Below, in pieces: positions 55,623 to 64,000 of a DNA stretch of 64,000 bases. This DNA comes from an uncultured Candidatus Peregrinibacteria bacterium (GTDB taxonomy: Bacteria > Patescibacteriota > Gracilibacteria > Peribacterales > Peribacteraceae), in the NCBI GenBank assembly GCA_903854335.1, contig CAINVY010000001.1, forward strand, positions 1 to 64,000, read 5' to 3'. Within the stretch, counting starts at the first letter, position 1, and every line of letters starts with the position of its first letter. The translations under genes were made by a program, and so were the position numbers. The notes below the pieces were generated by a model, which worked only from the letters and a program-made list of their open reading frames with translations, made no database searches and was not told the origin of the DNA.

Positions 55623-57045
55623 GCCTTTTCCGTCTTCCTTCGCCGCATTCGATCGTTACGGTGTCGTTACTGATTTGGAAGCGCTCAAGAACGCGAGTCT
55701 GCTGCCGCTTCGCAAGAGCAAACGGGTGAATCTGCTCAAGGGATCAACTGAGGATTTTCTGCTCTGGGCGAAGGAAAGGGAATGGACTGCAGAGCAAATT
55801 CCATGGTGCAGCGAGGGATACTACATTGATCGGGAGGACCGTGAGACGGCGCTTGGGAAAGATTTGCTGCACCTTCTAGGCTTTACCTACATGCAGGAGG
55901 CGGCCAGCATGATGCCTGTTGCACTCCTTGATCCTCATCCCGGTGAAACCATTCTCGACATGAGTGCGGCGCCCGGGAGCAAGACGACGCAGATCGCTTC
56001 CATGATGCAGGGGAGGGGAGTCATCATTGCCAATGACGTGCAGGAGAAGCGCCTCTGGACACTCAAGAATTCTCTCCACCGTAGCGGCGTCACCAACGCG
56101 ATCGTGACGAAGAAAGTCGGACAGTGGTTCGCGCGAAACATGACGGAGCGGTTCGATCGCGTGCTCTGCGACGCCCCCTGTACCGCGCAGGGAACGGTGC
56201 GCAAGGATTCGGATGCGCTCACATACTGCTCGAGTGAAAACATCGGCAAAATGGCGAAGTTGCAGCGCGAGCTTCTCGAAGCGGCCATCGATGCGGCGAA
56301 GGTGGGCGGCATCATCGTGTATTCCACATGCACCCTAACGTGGGAGGAGAACGAAGAAGTCATCGCTTCTATATTGAATAAATATAGTGATCAGCTGGAA
56401 CCCCTTGAAACAGGGCTGAATTCGATACTGGGTGCTGCAATGAACGACTCGATATCCGTTCAGAAGTATCTTGGATTTTCGCGACAATTTCCCGCATTTC
56501 GTCTTTGGCCGCAGACGTATGACACGGAGGGATTCTTCGCCGCGGTACTTCGAAAGGTGAGGCCGACCCGCGCCAGGGAGCATCGAGAGGCGGTGAGATT
56601 TATCGAAGATCGTCTTCCTCGCTCGCGCCAGGCATCTATGGAAAAAGAGATCGCGGCTCTGTACGGCTCGTCGTTCCTCTTGCCCGATGATCGTCTGTTC
56701 TCACTCAATGATCGCTTGGTCCTCTCGACGGAGGAAGTGGCGGACTTTTCACTCCCTGTCAAAAACTATGCTCTGGGGATCCCTTTCGGGAAACGACTGG
56801 ATGAATCGCGGGTGCGCCTCGACCACGACCTCGCCACGCTTCGCGGCCATCTCGCCACCTCGCAGTTTCTGGATATCTCCGCAGACCAACTTCAAGCTCT
56901 CCTGGATGGTAAAGACACGACGTGCGAAGCGCACCTGCGAGGAGACGTACTGCTTCGATATAAAGAAAGAACCGCGGGGTTCGGCCTCGCGAAGGACGGA
57001 CATCTGAAGAATAGATTGCCTCGCTGGTTGGTCATGAAATCTTAG
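55615..57045 (+). CDS. RNA cytosine-C5 methyltransferase (NSUN/RsmF-like)
   Basis: This SAM-dependent enzyme of the NOL1/NOP2/Sun family methylates cytosine in rRNA or tRNA. The N-terminal region has KRVNLLKGSTEDFLLWAK. Motif I is LDMSAAPGSKTTQIASMMQ. Catalytic cysteines lie in LCDAPCTAQGTV (motif IV) and YSTCTLTWEENEEV (motif VI). A C-terminal PUA-like region of about 150 residues (from about residue 325) resembles the RsmF tail. The start MSKPFPSSF at 55615 is preferred over a GTG 6 nt upstream because of the -10 box. The 476 residues fit RsmF-type enzymes. The target site is not known. Confidence 0.88.
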   Translation: MSKPFPSSFAAFDRYGVVTDLEALKNASLLPLRKSKRVNLLKGSTEDFLLWAKEREWTAEQIPWCSEGYYIDREDRETALGKDLLHLLGFTYMQEAASMMPVALLDPHPGETILDMSAAPGSKTTQIASMMQGRGVIIANDVQEKRLWTLKNSLHRSGVTNAIVTKKVGQWFARNMTERFDRVLCDAPCTAQGTVRKDSDALTYCSSENIGKMAKLQRELLEAAIDAAKVGGIIVYSTCTLTWEENEEVIASILNKYSDQLEPLETGLNSILGAAMNDSISVQKYLGFSRQFPAFRLWPQTYDTEGFFAAVLRKVRPTRAREHREAVRFIEDRLPRSRQASMEKEIAALYGSSFLLPDDRLFSLNDRLVLSTEEVADFSLPVKNYALGIPFGKRLDESRVRLDHDLATLRGHLATSQFLDISADQLQALLDGKDTTCEAHLRGDVLLRYKERTAGFGLAKDGHLKNRLPRWLVMKS

Positions 57046-57064
57046 CAGTGATAACGACGGATTA

Positions 57065-57093
57065 TTGACAATAATCAAATAGTATGCTATTAA
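57065..57093 (+). promoter_or_regulatory. Promoter of the first CheD-like paralogue
   Basis: A perfect TTGACA (57065-57070), a 17-nt spacer and extended TGC plus TATTAA (57088-57093) end 7 nt before the ATG at 57101. It matches the promoter of the second paralogue. Confidence 0.55.
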
Positions 57094-57100
57094 TATATTA

Positions 57101-57796
57101 ATGCCTCCATCTAGGACAGCACAGGATATTGGGATTCGGTTGGTCGAAACCGATATTTCCCCCAACGCGAAGGAGATATTGGGAGAGGGAGATCTCCAGA
57201 ACATTCGTTTTTCTGGTACCTATTCTCTCTCTGACTGCAACGCTCTTGATAAATACACCCTCGACTGTCAGCGTTGTATTGCCACGATACTGACCGGCAC
57301 AGATAAAAGCGGGCAACAAGTATCGGAGCTCGCGCACATCTCTCCATACATTTTTAACGGACCGCGAGATTCCTTTCGGGAAGCGTATACAACTATCCTT
57401 CGGAATTTTCGAAAGAACACGGTCGAGGGTACGAGAACTGTTGGCTTGGCGGGTGGTACGTTTATCCGTGAGCCGATGGGAAAAAATGCTGCCGATGAAT
57501 ACCGGAAGATGGTACATCTTATTGGGTCAATGACCGGTGATCTGCTTGAAACAGTGACGAGAGTACTGACGGGGCCAAAGTTGAAAAGAGGAGGTCTCAC
57601 TCACCTGTATTGTTCTACACAACAGAGATTTGCTTGTGTTTTGCAAACTCCACAGCAGACAACTGTGGCCCATGCGGGCTTCGATTATTGGGATTTGCCT
57701 GAGGAGGAGGAGCGCTGGAAACAGGATCTCCTAGTGAATATTGCAGAAGCTTCCATTGGCTCCGAAGCAACTCCATGCATAATACATCGCACCTGA
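57101..57796 (+). CDS. CheD-like (putative amidase) protein, paralogue 1
   Basis: This 231-residue soluble protein has a neighbouring paralogue at 57913-58650. It begins RTAQDIGIRLVE and contains KYTLDCQRCIATILTGTD. His79 follows in SELAHISP. A helix (FREAYTTILRNFRKN) leads to TRTVGLAGGTF and GKNAADEYRKMVHLIGSM. The order Thr53-x5-Cys59, then His about 20 residues on, HI-x-P, then R-T ... AGG and G-x-N matches the layout I recall for the glutamine deamidase CheD (Thr-Cys-His, KIAGGANMF). In CheD the Cys-to-His spacing is 17. No chemotaxis gene is visible. CheD kinship is a motif-based inference, and substrate and function are unknown. Confidence 0.5.
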   Translation: MPPSRTAQDIGIRLVETDISPNAKEILGEGDLQNIRFSGTYSLSDCNALDKYTLDCQRCIATILTGTDKSGQQVSELAHISPYIFNGPRDSFREAYTTILRNFRKNTVEGTRTVGLAGGTFIREPMGKNAADEYRKMVHLIGSMTGDLLETVTRVLTGPKLKRGGLTHLYCSTQQRFACVLQTPQQTTVAHAGFDYWDLPEEEERWKQDLLVNIAEASIGSEATPCIIHRT

Positions 57797-57877
57797 AGTG
57801 AGATGAACCACTGACAGCTTCGTGGATTTTTCGCGGTGGCTAGCGATGAAATCGTAAACGCAAGTTGAGACGATAGC

Positions 57878-57906
57878 TTGACCACAAAGATAAAGAATGT
57901 TATTAA
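57878..57906 (+). promoter_or_regulatory. Promoter of the second CheD-like paralogue
   Basis: TTGACC (57878-57883), a 17-nt spacer and extended TGT plus TATTAA (57901-57906) end 6 nt before the ATG at 57913. Confidence 0.55.
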
Positions 57907-57912
57907 ATATGT

Positions 57913-58650
57913 ATGTCTTCCAAAAAGACAGCAGAGGATATTCAGATTCGGTTGGTCGAAGCCGAGAAGCCCTGCAAGGCGAAGCAGGTATTTGGAGAAG
58001 AGGATTGGCATTTCATTCGCCGACCCAGAAGATCCAATAGCGCTTCGCATTCATCTTGTGACAATCTCAACAAAATTACTCTGAACTGTCAGTGTTGCGT
58101 TGCGCAGATACTGACCGGCACAGATAAATGCGGGCAACATGTATCTCAACTTTGGCATATCGATCCTCGCGTTGTCTACGGCGCATCTTCGTTTTTCAAG
58201 AGAGTTTATCGATCAAATCTTCGTGATTTTAGGTCGAAAACGGTTAGTGGGACGAGAACGGCCGGATTGGCGGGCGGTCTCTATCTTCTCAAATCGCTTT
58301 GTTGGAGAAAAGCTGACAAGGAATACCGAGATATGGTGAATCTCGTCGGATCGCTGACGGGCGAAGTGCTCAATATTGTGACGAGAGTGTTGACGGGTCC
58401 AAAAGTCAGTGGAGATGGATTTACGCATGTGTACTTCGAGACAAAACAAAGAATGGCTCATGTATTGCAATCCCTTCAGCCAACGGCTGTGGCGCATCAG
58501 GGGTTTTCCTATTTGGATTTACCCGAAGAGGAGGAGAGGTGGAACCAGGATTACAATGTAAATTCGAAGCGATGGATGGATACCTTGTGGAAACAATACG
58601 TGGATGGCGAAATAGACTACGACCATATGATCAAAAAAATCCGCGAGTAG
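57913..58650 (+). CDS. CheD-like (putative amidase) protein, paralogue 2
   Basis: This 245-residue paralogue of the preceding gene shares KTAEDIQIRLVE, then KITLNCQCCVAQILTGTDK. WHIDP with His82 follows, then GTRTAGLAGGLY, NLVGSLTGEVLNIVTRVLTGP and DLPEEEERW. The proposed active residues Thr56, Cys62 and His82 keep exactly the spacing seen in paralogue 1. The C-terminus is longer and charged (QYVDGEIDYDHMIKKIRE). Its stop abuts an ATG at 58651, with the probable dnaG start at 58669. The call carries the same uncertainty as paralogue 1. Confidence 0.5.
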   Translation: MSSKKTAEDIQIRLVEAEKPCKAKQVFGEEDWHFIRRPRRSNSASHSSCDNLNKITLNCQCCVAQILTGTDKCGQHVSQLWHIDPRVVYGASSFFKRVYRSNLRDFRSKTVSGTRTAGLAGGLYLLKSLCWRKADKEYRDMVNLVGSLTGEVLNIVTRVLTGPKVSGDGFTHVYFETKQRMAHVLQSLQPTAVAHQGFSYLDLPEEEERWNQDYNVNSKRWMDTLWKQYVDGEIDYDHMIKKIRE

Positions 58651-58653
58651 ATG

Positions 58654-58659
58654 TATACT
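58654..58659 (+). promoter_or_regulatory. -10 box of dnaG
   Basis: TATACT ends 9 nt before the ATG at 58669 and lies inside the alternative frame starting at 58651. Confidence 0.45.
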
Positions 58660-58668
58660 GCCCTCCTC

Positions 58669-60417
58669 ATGGATGCGGTCACCGACATCAAAGCGCGCCT
58701 CCCGATCGAAGATCTCGTCGGGCAGTACTGTGCGCTTCAGAAGAAGGGGCGCAATTTCGTCGCGCTCTGTCCTTTTCATAAGGACTCGCATCCGAGCTTT
58801 CTCGTGTCGCCGGACAAGGGCATCGCGTACTGCTTCGCGTGCCAGAGCGGCGGTGACATCTTCAGCTTCTATCAGAAGATTGAGGGTGTGGATTTCCGAC
58901 AGGCGCTGAAGGATCTCGGGGAGAAAACGGGCGTGAAAATCGAAGACACGCCGCACGCGCCGGCGCTCAAGAAGGATGAGAAGGAGCGACTACGCGAGTG
59001 CTTGGAAGTGGCGTGCCTCTTCTTCCATCAGCGGCTCGCATCCGCGACGAGTATTCTCAAGTATCTTTCGGATCGCGCCGTCACCCCTGAGCAGATCGAG
59101 CAATTCCAGATCGGATTCGCGCCCGATTCCTTTACGGAAACTTACGAGCATCTTCTGAAGCAGGGATTCTCGCGCAAGGAAATCCTGGCGGCGGGGATGG
59201 GCGTGCAGCGAGAGCTCAAAGAGGAGCGCATTTACGACAGGTTCCGCAATCGTTTGATGTTTCCGATTCACGATCTTCACGGTGCGATTGTCGGATTCGG
59301 CGGACGCACGATGGGGGATGACGATGCGAAGTACATCAATTCCTCCGATGGGGTGCTCTATCACAAATCTTCTCTGCTCTTCGGGATGCACTTCGCCAAG
59401 GAGGCCATTCGCGAGAAGAAGACGGCGTTGCTCGTCGAGGGATACTTCGATGTCCTCGCGTGTCACAGTGTGGGGGCGCACCACGCGGTCGCGACGAGCG
59501 GCACGGCACTGACCGTGGATCACGTGAAGATCTTGAAGCGGTGCACGGATACGGTGTGTCTTTGTTTGGACAGCGATCGTGCTGGGAAAGAGGCTGCGGA
59601 ACGCGCATTTCTCCTCTTGTCTGCGGGCGGGCTTAACGTCCGATCGATTCAATTGCCGAAGAAAGATGCGAGCGAACTTCTCTCCGAGCAGCCGCAGCTG
59701 CTGCGATCTCTCCTCGATGATGGCGGTATGCCGTACCTCGATTGCGTTCTGGAGGAGATGCGCACGACAGATCTCAGTGATTCGCAAGTGAAGAGGCAGG
59801 CACTACAGCGCCTCCTCACTCTCCTCTCGGTGTTGCCGTTCGCCGTAGAGCGCGACGCGTGTTTGAGCAAGGCAGCGGGCGTACTCTCCACGACAGAGAC
59901 GGCACTGAAGGAAGATCTTTCTCGCGTGTCCCTTGAGCCGCGCATCAGCCCCGTTGCTCCCAAGCCGGAGGCATTGTCCTCGGCATTCGCATTTTCGAAA
60001 TTGGAAATTGCTCTCTGCCTCTTCCTCCTCTATCCCAAATTGCATTCCCTCCTCGCCGAGCTCATCGCGCCCGTCGACGGGTTCGCGCTGCGACTCTTTA
60101 CGGCGATTAAAGAGCTTCCCGAAGGCTCTTCCATGGATATTCTCGATCGACTCACGCTCAGTGCCGAGGATCGGGAGCGCACATCTATCCTCATGCTCTT
60201 TGGTGAGGAGCACGGATTCACCGAGTGGTCGGATTCGCTGGCGATTCGCGAGATCCGCCGCAACTGCCATCGCGCCAACCAGGATGCGCTCAATGCGAAG
60301 ATGCAGGAGATCACGACAAAGCTGCGCATCGCTCAAACGGCAAACGACATCGCGGGCGAGGTGATGCTGAAAAATCAGTTCGAACAAGTCCGTCGCCTCA
60401 TGAAAATCGCACATTGA
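58669..60417 (+). CDS. dnaG: DNA primase
   Basis: It makes RNA primers for replication. The N-terminal CHC2 zinc finger has CPFHKDSHPSFLVSPDK and AYCFACQSGGDIFSFY. The catalytic core has DRFRNRLMFPIHDLHGAIVG and FGGRTMG. The Toprim motifs are LVEGYFDVLA and LCLDSDRAGKEAA. The C-terminal helicase-binding region is present but divergent. The 582 residues are normal. The start at 58669 (MDAVTDIKARLP) is preferred because a TATACT lies just before it. dnaG followed by rpoD is a common arrangement. Confidence 0.95.
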   Translation: MDAVTDIKARLPIEDLVGQYCALQKKGRNFVALCPFHKDSHPSFLVSPDKGIAYCFACQSGGDIFSFYQKIEGVDFRQALKDLGEKTGVKIEDTPHAPALKKDEKERLRECLEVACLFFHQRLASATSILKYLSDRAVTPEQIEQFQIGFAPDSFTETYEHLLKQGFSRKEILAAGMGVQRELKEERIYDRFRNRLMFPIHDLHGAIVGFGGRTMGDDDAKYINSSDGVLYHKSSLLFGMHFAKEAIREKKTALLVEGYFDVLACHSVGAHHAVATSGTALTVDHVKILKRCTDTVCLCLDSDRAGKEAAERAFLLLSAGGLNVRSIQLPKKDASELLSEQPQLLRSLLDDGGMPYLDCVLEEMRTTDLSDSQVKRQALQRLLTLLSVLPFAVERDACLSKAAGVLSTTETALKEDLSRVSLEPRISPVAPKPEALSSAFAFSKLEIALCLFLLYPKLHSLLAELIAPVDGFALRLFTAIKELPEGSSMDILDRLTLSAEDRERTSILMLFGEEHGFTEWSDSLAIREIRRNCHRANQDALNAKMQEITTKLRIAQTANDIAGEVMLKNQFEQVRRLMKIAH

Positions 60418-60560
60418 CATATTCTCAGGAGAGTATTGGACAAGCACTATCGGCAACGCGTAAAATCACGCGTTCGTTCAATTCCATTCGCCCTTTCCCA
60501 AAACGGTTTCTTTCTCTACCCTAGGATGGATATTCGGTAGTTCCCCGCACGCGTTTTCCT

Positions 60561-62039
60561 ATGGCTTCTCATCCACGAAAGTTCATCGCACAACCGACCG
60601 AAGAAGATCTCAATCGTTTTCCTGACAAGGTCAGGCACCTCATCAAGAAGGGGCGTGAGCAGCGCTACGTCACGCACCAAGAGATCATCGCGGCCGTTCC
60701 GAACGCCGAAGAGGATGTCGACATGCTCGATGAGATCTACACGTTGCTCGTGGATCTCGGTATTCAGGTGATCGATGTCAAAGATGCGCTCATTTGGGAA
60801 AAGCGCGGTAAAGCGTCGTCGGAGGAAGAAGTGCCAGCGGAGAAGGAAGAGACGGATGTCGTACAGGAGGAGACGACGGTGGAGACGGGGGAGGAAGATG
60901 TCGAGGGAAGCGATGACGAGAAGGTGGAAGTGCTCGGAGACGAAGTGGATGACGATGCGATGAAGATGGTGGCGCTCGCGGGCATCGCCGTGGATTCCGA
61001 CAAAGATTTGTCCGAGGACGAGCGCAAGAAACGTCGTCGTGAGCGGGAGATCGACCTCCTGGAAATCTCGAACGATTCCGTACGCATGTACCTCTCGGAG
61101 ATCGGGCGCGTGCCGCTCATCGATGGGAGGAAGGAGGTGGAACTCGCCCGACGCATTCGCAAGGGCGATGCCTCCGCCAAGCAACAGCTTGCGGAAGCCA
61201 ACCTTCGCCTCGTCGTCTCGATCGCCAAGAAGTACATCGGCCGTGGTCTCTCCTTCCTGGATCTCATCCAAGAGGGGAATATCGGTCTTTTCCGTGCCGT
61301 CGAAAAGTTCGATCCGGAGCGCGGATTTAAATTTTCTACATATGCCACCTGGTGGATTCGTCAGGCGATCACGCGTGCCATTGCGGACCAGGCCCGCACA
61401 ATTCGCATTCCCGTGCACATGGTCGAGACGATCAACAAGCTTACGCACACGCAGCGCCGTCTTGTGCAGGAGCTCGGTCGCGAGCCAACGCTTGAAGAGC
61501 TCGCCGTCGAGATGGAGATGGACATCAAGAAGGTCGCGCACATCCAGAAGATTTCCCAGGATATCATTTCCCTGGAGTCGCCGGTCGGCAGCGAGGAGGA
61601 TTCCAAGCTCGGAGACTTTATCGAAGACGAAGAGGCCGTGAACCCGTTCGAGGCGACTAACAGGCAATTGCGCAAGGAGAACGTCCATGCGATGTTGGAG
61701 TTCCTCACGCCTCGCGAGCGCAAGATCATTGAAATGCGTTTCGGGCTTCGGGATGGCATCGGCCACACGCTCGAAGAAGTGGGGAGGGAATTCGGCGTCA
61801 CACGCGAGCGCATCCGTCAGATCGAGGCCAAAGTCCTCCAGAAGATGCGCGACCATCCCCGCTCTCTCACGATCCGCGAACATGGCGGCGTTCCCAAGCG
61901 CATCGGCTTCTCGCAGGTGCATGCCTTCACGTCGGGTGTTCCTTGTCCCAGCTGCAGGACCGGTTCGCTTGTGGAAGTCATCAAGGAAGGCGAGAGGATC
62001 GAGAAATGTGACCATTGCGCCAAGGAGTTCCGAGAGTGA
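60561..62039 (+). CDS. rpoD: Primary sigma factor RpoD with C-terminal zinc ribbon
   Basis: This 492-residue sigma-70 has a region 1.1-like N-terminus ([20 protein letters not shown]) and an acidic linker. Region 1.2 is [16 protein letters not shown]. Region 2 has [20 protein letters not shown]. Region 3.0 is [13 protein letters not shown] with the His and Glu that read an extended -10. Region 4.2 is [20 protein letters not shown]. After region 4 there is an extra tail of about 60 residues with CPSC (Cys462, Cys465) and CDHC (Cys483, Cys486), a zinc ribbon not expected in a housekeeping sigma factor. It lies 143 nt after dnaG. Confidence 0.93.
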   Translation: MASHPRKFIAQPTEEDLNRFPDKVRHLIKKGREQRYVTHQEIIAAVPNAEEDVDMLDEIYTLLVDLGIQVIDVKDALIWEKRGKASSEEEVPAEKEETDVVQEETTVETGEEDVEGSDDEKVEVLGDEVDDDAMKMVALAGIAVDSDKDLSEDERKKRRREREIDLLEISNDSVRMYLSEIGRVPLIDGRKEVELARRIRKGDASAKQQLAEANLRLVVSIAKKYIGRGLSFLDLIQEGNIGLFRAVEKFDPERGFKFSTYATWWIRQAITRAIADQARTIRIPVHMVETINKLTHTQRRLVQELGREPTLEELAVEMEMDIKKVAHIQKISQDIISLESPVGSEEDSKLGDFIEDEEAVNPFEATNRQLRKENVHAMLEFLTPRERKIIEMRFGLRDGIGHTLEEVGREFGVTRERIRQIEAKVLQKMRDHPRSLTIREHGGVPKRIGFSQVHAFTSGVPCPSCRTGSLVEVIKEGERIEKCDHCAKEFRE

Positions 62040-62066
62040 ACGCCCGCTTCGAAATGAGAGATCTGC

Positions 62067-62072
62067 TACCAT
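62067..62072 (+). promoter_or_regulatory. Extended -10 before the UvrD-like gene
   Basis: ATCTGCTACCAT holds TGC plus TACCAT, ending 6 nt before the ATG at 62079. Confidence 0.5.
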
Positions 62073-62078
62073 TCTCCC

Positions 62079-64000
62079 ATGTCGCGAGCTTCGTCAAAAT
62101 CAGCAATATCTGGAGAACGTCAGCAAACGATGTTTGAGAGTGAGTTTGCGAAATTGAATCCCGAACAGCGCAGAGCGGTTGAAACGATTGAAGGTCCGGT
62201 GATGGTGATCGCGGGGCCGGGAACTGGAAAGACACAGACCGTGGCGATGCGGGTTGCGAATATTTTGAAGAAGACACAGGCGCGGCCTGGCAACATTCTC
62301 TGTCTTACGTTCTCCACGAGCGGGGCCACGGCGATGCGCGATCGGTTGCGGCAACTGATCGGCCCGGACGCATACGGCGTCACTATCTCGACGATCCACA
62401 AATTCTGCGCGGATATCATCGCCGATCATCCGGCGCTCTTCGACGAGTGGTCCGCGCTTAAGCAGATTTCGGATCTGGAGAAATTCCGAGAAATGAATAC
62501 AATAATAGATCAGTTCTTACCGCATCTGGCTCTGGTAAATCCGAAAAATCCCTATGGGAGAACGAAGGAGATTCTCGGGCGAATTAGCGATGTGAAGCGC
62601 GAGGGCAAGACGACGGAAGAGTTGCGCAGTGTCGCGGCGGAGTATGAACAGATCATGGCGAGTAAGAGCAAACCGGGGACGAAGGTGCACGAGCGAAATC
62701 TCTTAACGGCGAAAAAGTTTGCGGAGTTCGTCGAGCTTTTCGATCGCTATCAGACGATGCTGCAGCAGAAGGGACGTTTCGATTTCGATGACATGATTCT
62801 CTACGTCTCGCGAGCGCTTGAACGGGAGGAGTGGTTGCTTGCCGGGCTTCAAGAGCGTTTCCTCTACATCCTCGTGGATGAATTCCAGGACACCAACGGT
62901 GCGCAGTACCGCGTGATCGAGCTCCTTACGAAGGCCGTTTCGCCGGAAGATCGACCGAACCTCTTCGTTGTCGGTGACGATGATCAGGCGATCTATCGGT
63001 TTCAGGGGGCGAATCTCAAGAACATTCTCTCCTTTCACGAGCGCTTTCCTACGACCTCCGTCATTACCTTGCAGACGAGCTATCGGTCATCGCAGCCGAT
63101 TCTGGATGCCGCTTCCAAACTTATTTCTCACAATACCGAGCGCTTGGTTGGGAGAATTCCTGGGCTCGAGAAAACGATTAAGGCGCACACGAAGGAAGAG
63201 GGGAGTGTGCCGCTTCTCCTTCGTCCTCCCAGTGACGCGGCAGAGCCTTTTCTCATAGCGGACCTCGTGCAGGAGCGTCTTTCTGCCGGCATTGCTCCAC
63301 GCGACATCGGCATCTTGGTGCAGACGAACCGCGAGCTTCGACCGGTGTTCGATGTTCTTACAGGGAAGGGGATTTCGGTGCGATTGACGGGCAAGAACGA
63401 TTTGCTCACACATCCGCTCGTGCTTCAGGCCATCGCTGTTTTCCGCGCGATTGCCAAGCCTGAAGCGAGTGCGATTCTCGCCGATGCGCTCGGGGCGGAT
63501 TGTTTTTCTCTTGCCCCCAGTGATCTTGCGCATCTCTATCGCGTGCGACGTGAGCAGGAGAAGCCGCTCCTCGATGTGCTGTTTGCGTTGGATCAAAACG
63601 ATGCGCTCCTGGACGCCGTCCGGTGGAAGGATATGGAAGCGCTCCTGCGCGTGCGCGATCTCCTTCAGGATCTTCACGACAAAATCGGAACGAGGACGGT
63701 TTTGGAAACCGTTGATCGCGTGATGCGCGATGCGGGGCTGATTCCAGAGACCGGAACGATCCATCCCATTGATCTCGCCGCGCTCCAGGCGTTCTACGAT
63801 CGCGCTCGCGAGTGGACGAGCGAAGATCCCAGCATGATGTTTGCTTGTTTTCTCGCCGATATCGAGTTTTATGCGAATCCGGATTACGACATTCGCATGA
63901 GCTTCGATGCGCCGCATCTTGTGACGGATGGTGTGCAGCTCCTTACCGCGCACCAGAGCAAGGGGTTGGAATTTCACACGGTCATTCTCGCGAACTTCCG
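62079..64000 (+). CDS. UvrD/PcrA-type helicase (3' end outside window)
   Basis: This is an SF1A helicase truncated by the window edge after about 640 codons. Motifs in order are: Q motif LNPEQRRAVE, motif I VIAGPGTGKTQTVAMR, motif Ia LTFSTSGATAMRDRL, motif II LVDEFQDTNGAQYRVIE and motif III VGDDDQAIYRFQGA. Then come motif IV LQTSYRSSQPILDAA and motif V LLTAHQSKGLEFHTVIL. Ser and Gly replace the usual Asn-Ala in TFSTSGA. A RecB-like nuclease tail could follow outside the window, so the choice among UvrD, PcrA and AddA-like proteins is open. Confidence 0.88.
   Translation, partial: MSRASSKSAISGERQQTMFESEFAKLNPEQRRAVETIEGPVMVIAGPGTGKTQTVAMRVANILKKTQARPGNILCLTFSTSGATAMRDRLRQLIGPDAYGVTISTIHKFCADIIADHPALFDEWSALKQISDLEKFREMNTIIDQFLPHLALVNPKNPYGRTKEILGRISDVKREGKTTEELRSVAAEYEQIMASKSKPGTKVHERNLLTAKKFAEFVELFDRYQTMLQQKGRFDFDDMILYVSRALEREEWLLAGLQERFLYILVDEFQDTNGAQYRVIELLTKAVSPEDRPNLFVVGDDDQAIYRFQGANLKNILSFHERFPTTSVITLQTSYRSSQPILDAASKLISHNTERLVGRIPGLEKTIKAHTKEEGSVPLLLRPPSDAAEPFLIADLVQERLSAGIAPRDIGILVQTNRELRPVFDVLTGKGISVRLTGKNDLLTHPLVLQAIAVFRAIAKPEASAILADALGADCFSLAPSDLAHLYRVRREQEKPLLDVLFALDQNDALLDAVRWKDMEALLRVRDLLQDLHDKIGTRTVLETVDRVMRDAGLIPETGTIHPIDLAALQAFYDRAREWTSEDPSMMFACFLADIEFYANPDYDIRMSFDAPHLVTDGVQLLTAHQSKGLEFHTVILANF

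Overview
The window looks like chromosomal DNA from a member of the Candidate Phyla Radiation (Patescibacteria), most likely near Peregrinibacteria/Peribacteria. This is inferred from gene content: TrbC/VirB2-like pilin and TraG/VirD4-like ATPase genes of the type common in these genomes, compact gene packing, many small orphan proteins, and a mix of core and envelope genes without long operons. No taxonomic marker search was possible. TGA is used as a stop, so the code is the standard one. Both tRNA genes encode their CCA ends.

Layout. 1-6636 (minus) is most of a giant exported RCC1-repeat surface protein cut by the window edge. 6935-8404 holds an orphan gene, a 48-residue membrane ORF and tRNA-Ser(UGA). 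8449-12871 carries transketolase, transaldolase and 6-phosphogluconate dehydrogenase. 12933-16611 (minus) carries a small membrane protein, EF-Ts, ribosomal protein S2 and glycyl-tRNA synthetase. 16720-20702 carries a PrsW-like membrane protease, a CtpA protease with an N-terminal SLH-like region, and a DedA protein. 20802-27675 is a complete F-type ATP synthase locus in the order D-C-Z-B-E-F-H-A-G. 27678-33374 has two orphans, S21, GyrB, a membrane protein and two glycosyltransferases. 33375-38112 has a REP/MITE-like element, HisRS, an L-fucose isomerase with an unusual leader, a VIT1-like protein and tRNA-His. 38157-48758 is an envelope and secretion region: PKD protein, pilin-like protein, M24 peptidase, 3D/peptidoglycan-binding protein, RlpA, TraG-like ATPase, YbaB and MltG. 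48904-64000 has an orphan, a small secreted protein, a LOG protein, Der, LeuRS, an M23-like protein, an NSUN-type methyltransferase, a tandem pair of CheD-like proteins, DnaG, RpoD and a partial UvrD-type helicase.

Three observations stand out. First, at many genes a -10 box, often with an extended TGn, sits only 6-10 nt before the start codon, which predicts leaderless mRNAs and resolves several start codons. Second, the primary sigma factor carries a C-terminal four-cysteine zinc-ribbon extension after region 4. Third, two tandem paralogues show the Thr-x5-Cys ... His ... AGG layout I recall from CheD glutamine deamidases, although no chemotaxis gene is visible here.

How the genes work together: the tkt-tal-gnd group covers the non-oxidative pentose phosphate path plus the oxidative decarboxylation step. 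The ATP synthase supplies or spends proton motive force. The envelope block (3D/PGB, RlpA, MltG, CtpA, PrsW, M23-like) fits peptidoglycan remodelling, and the TraG-like and pilin genes fit DNA or protein transfer. All functional calls rest on motif recognition by eye.
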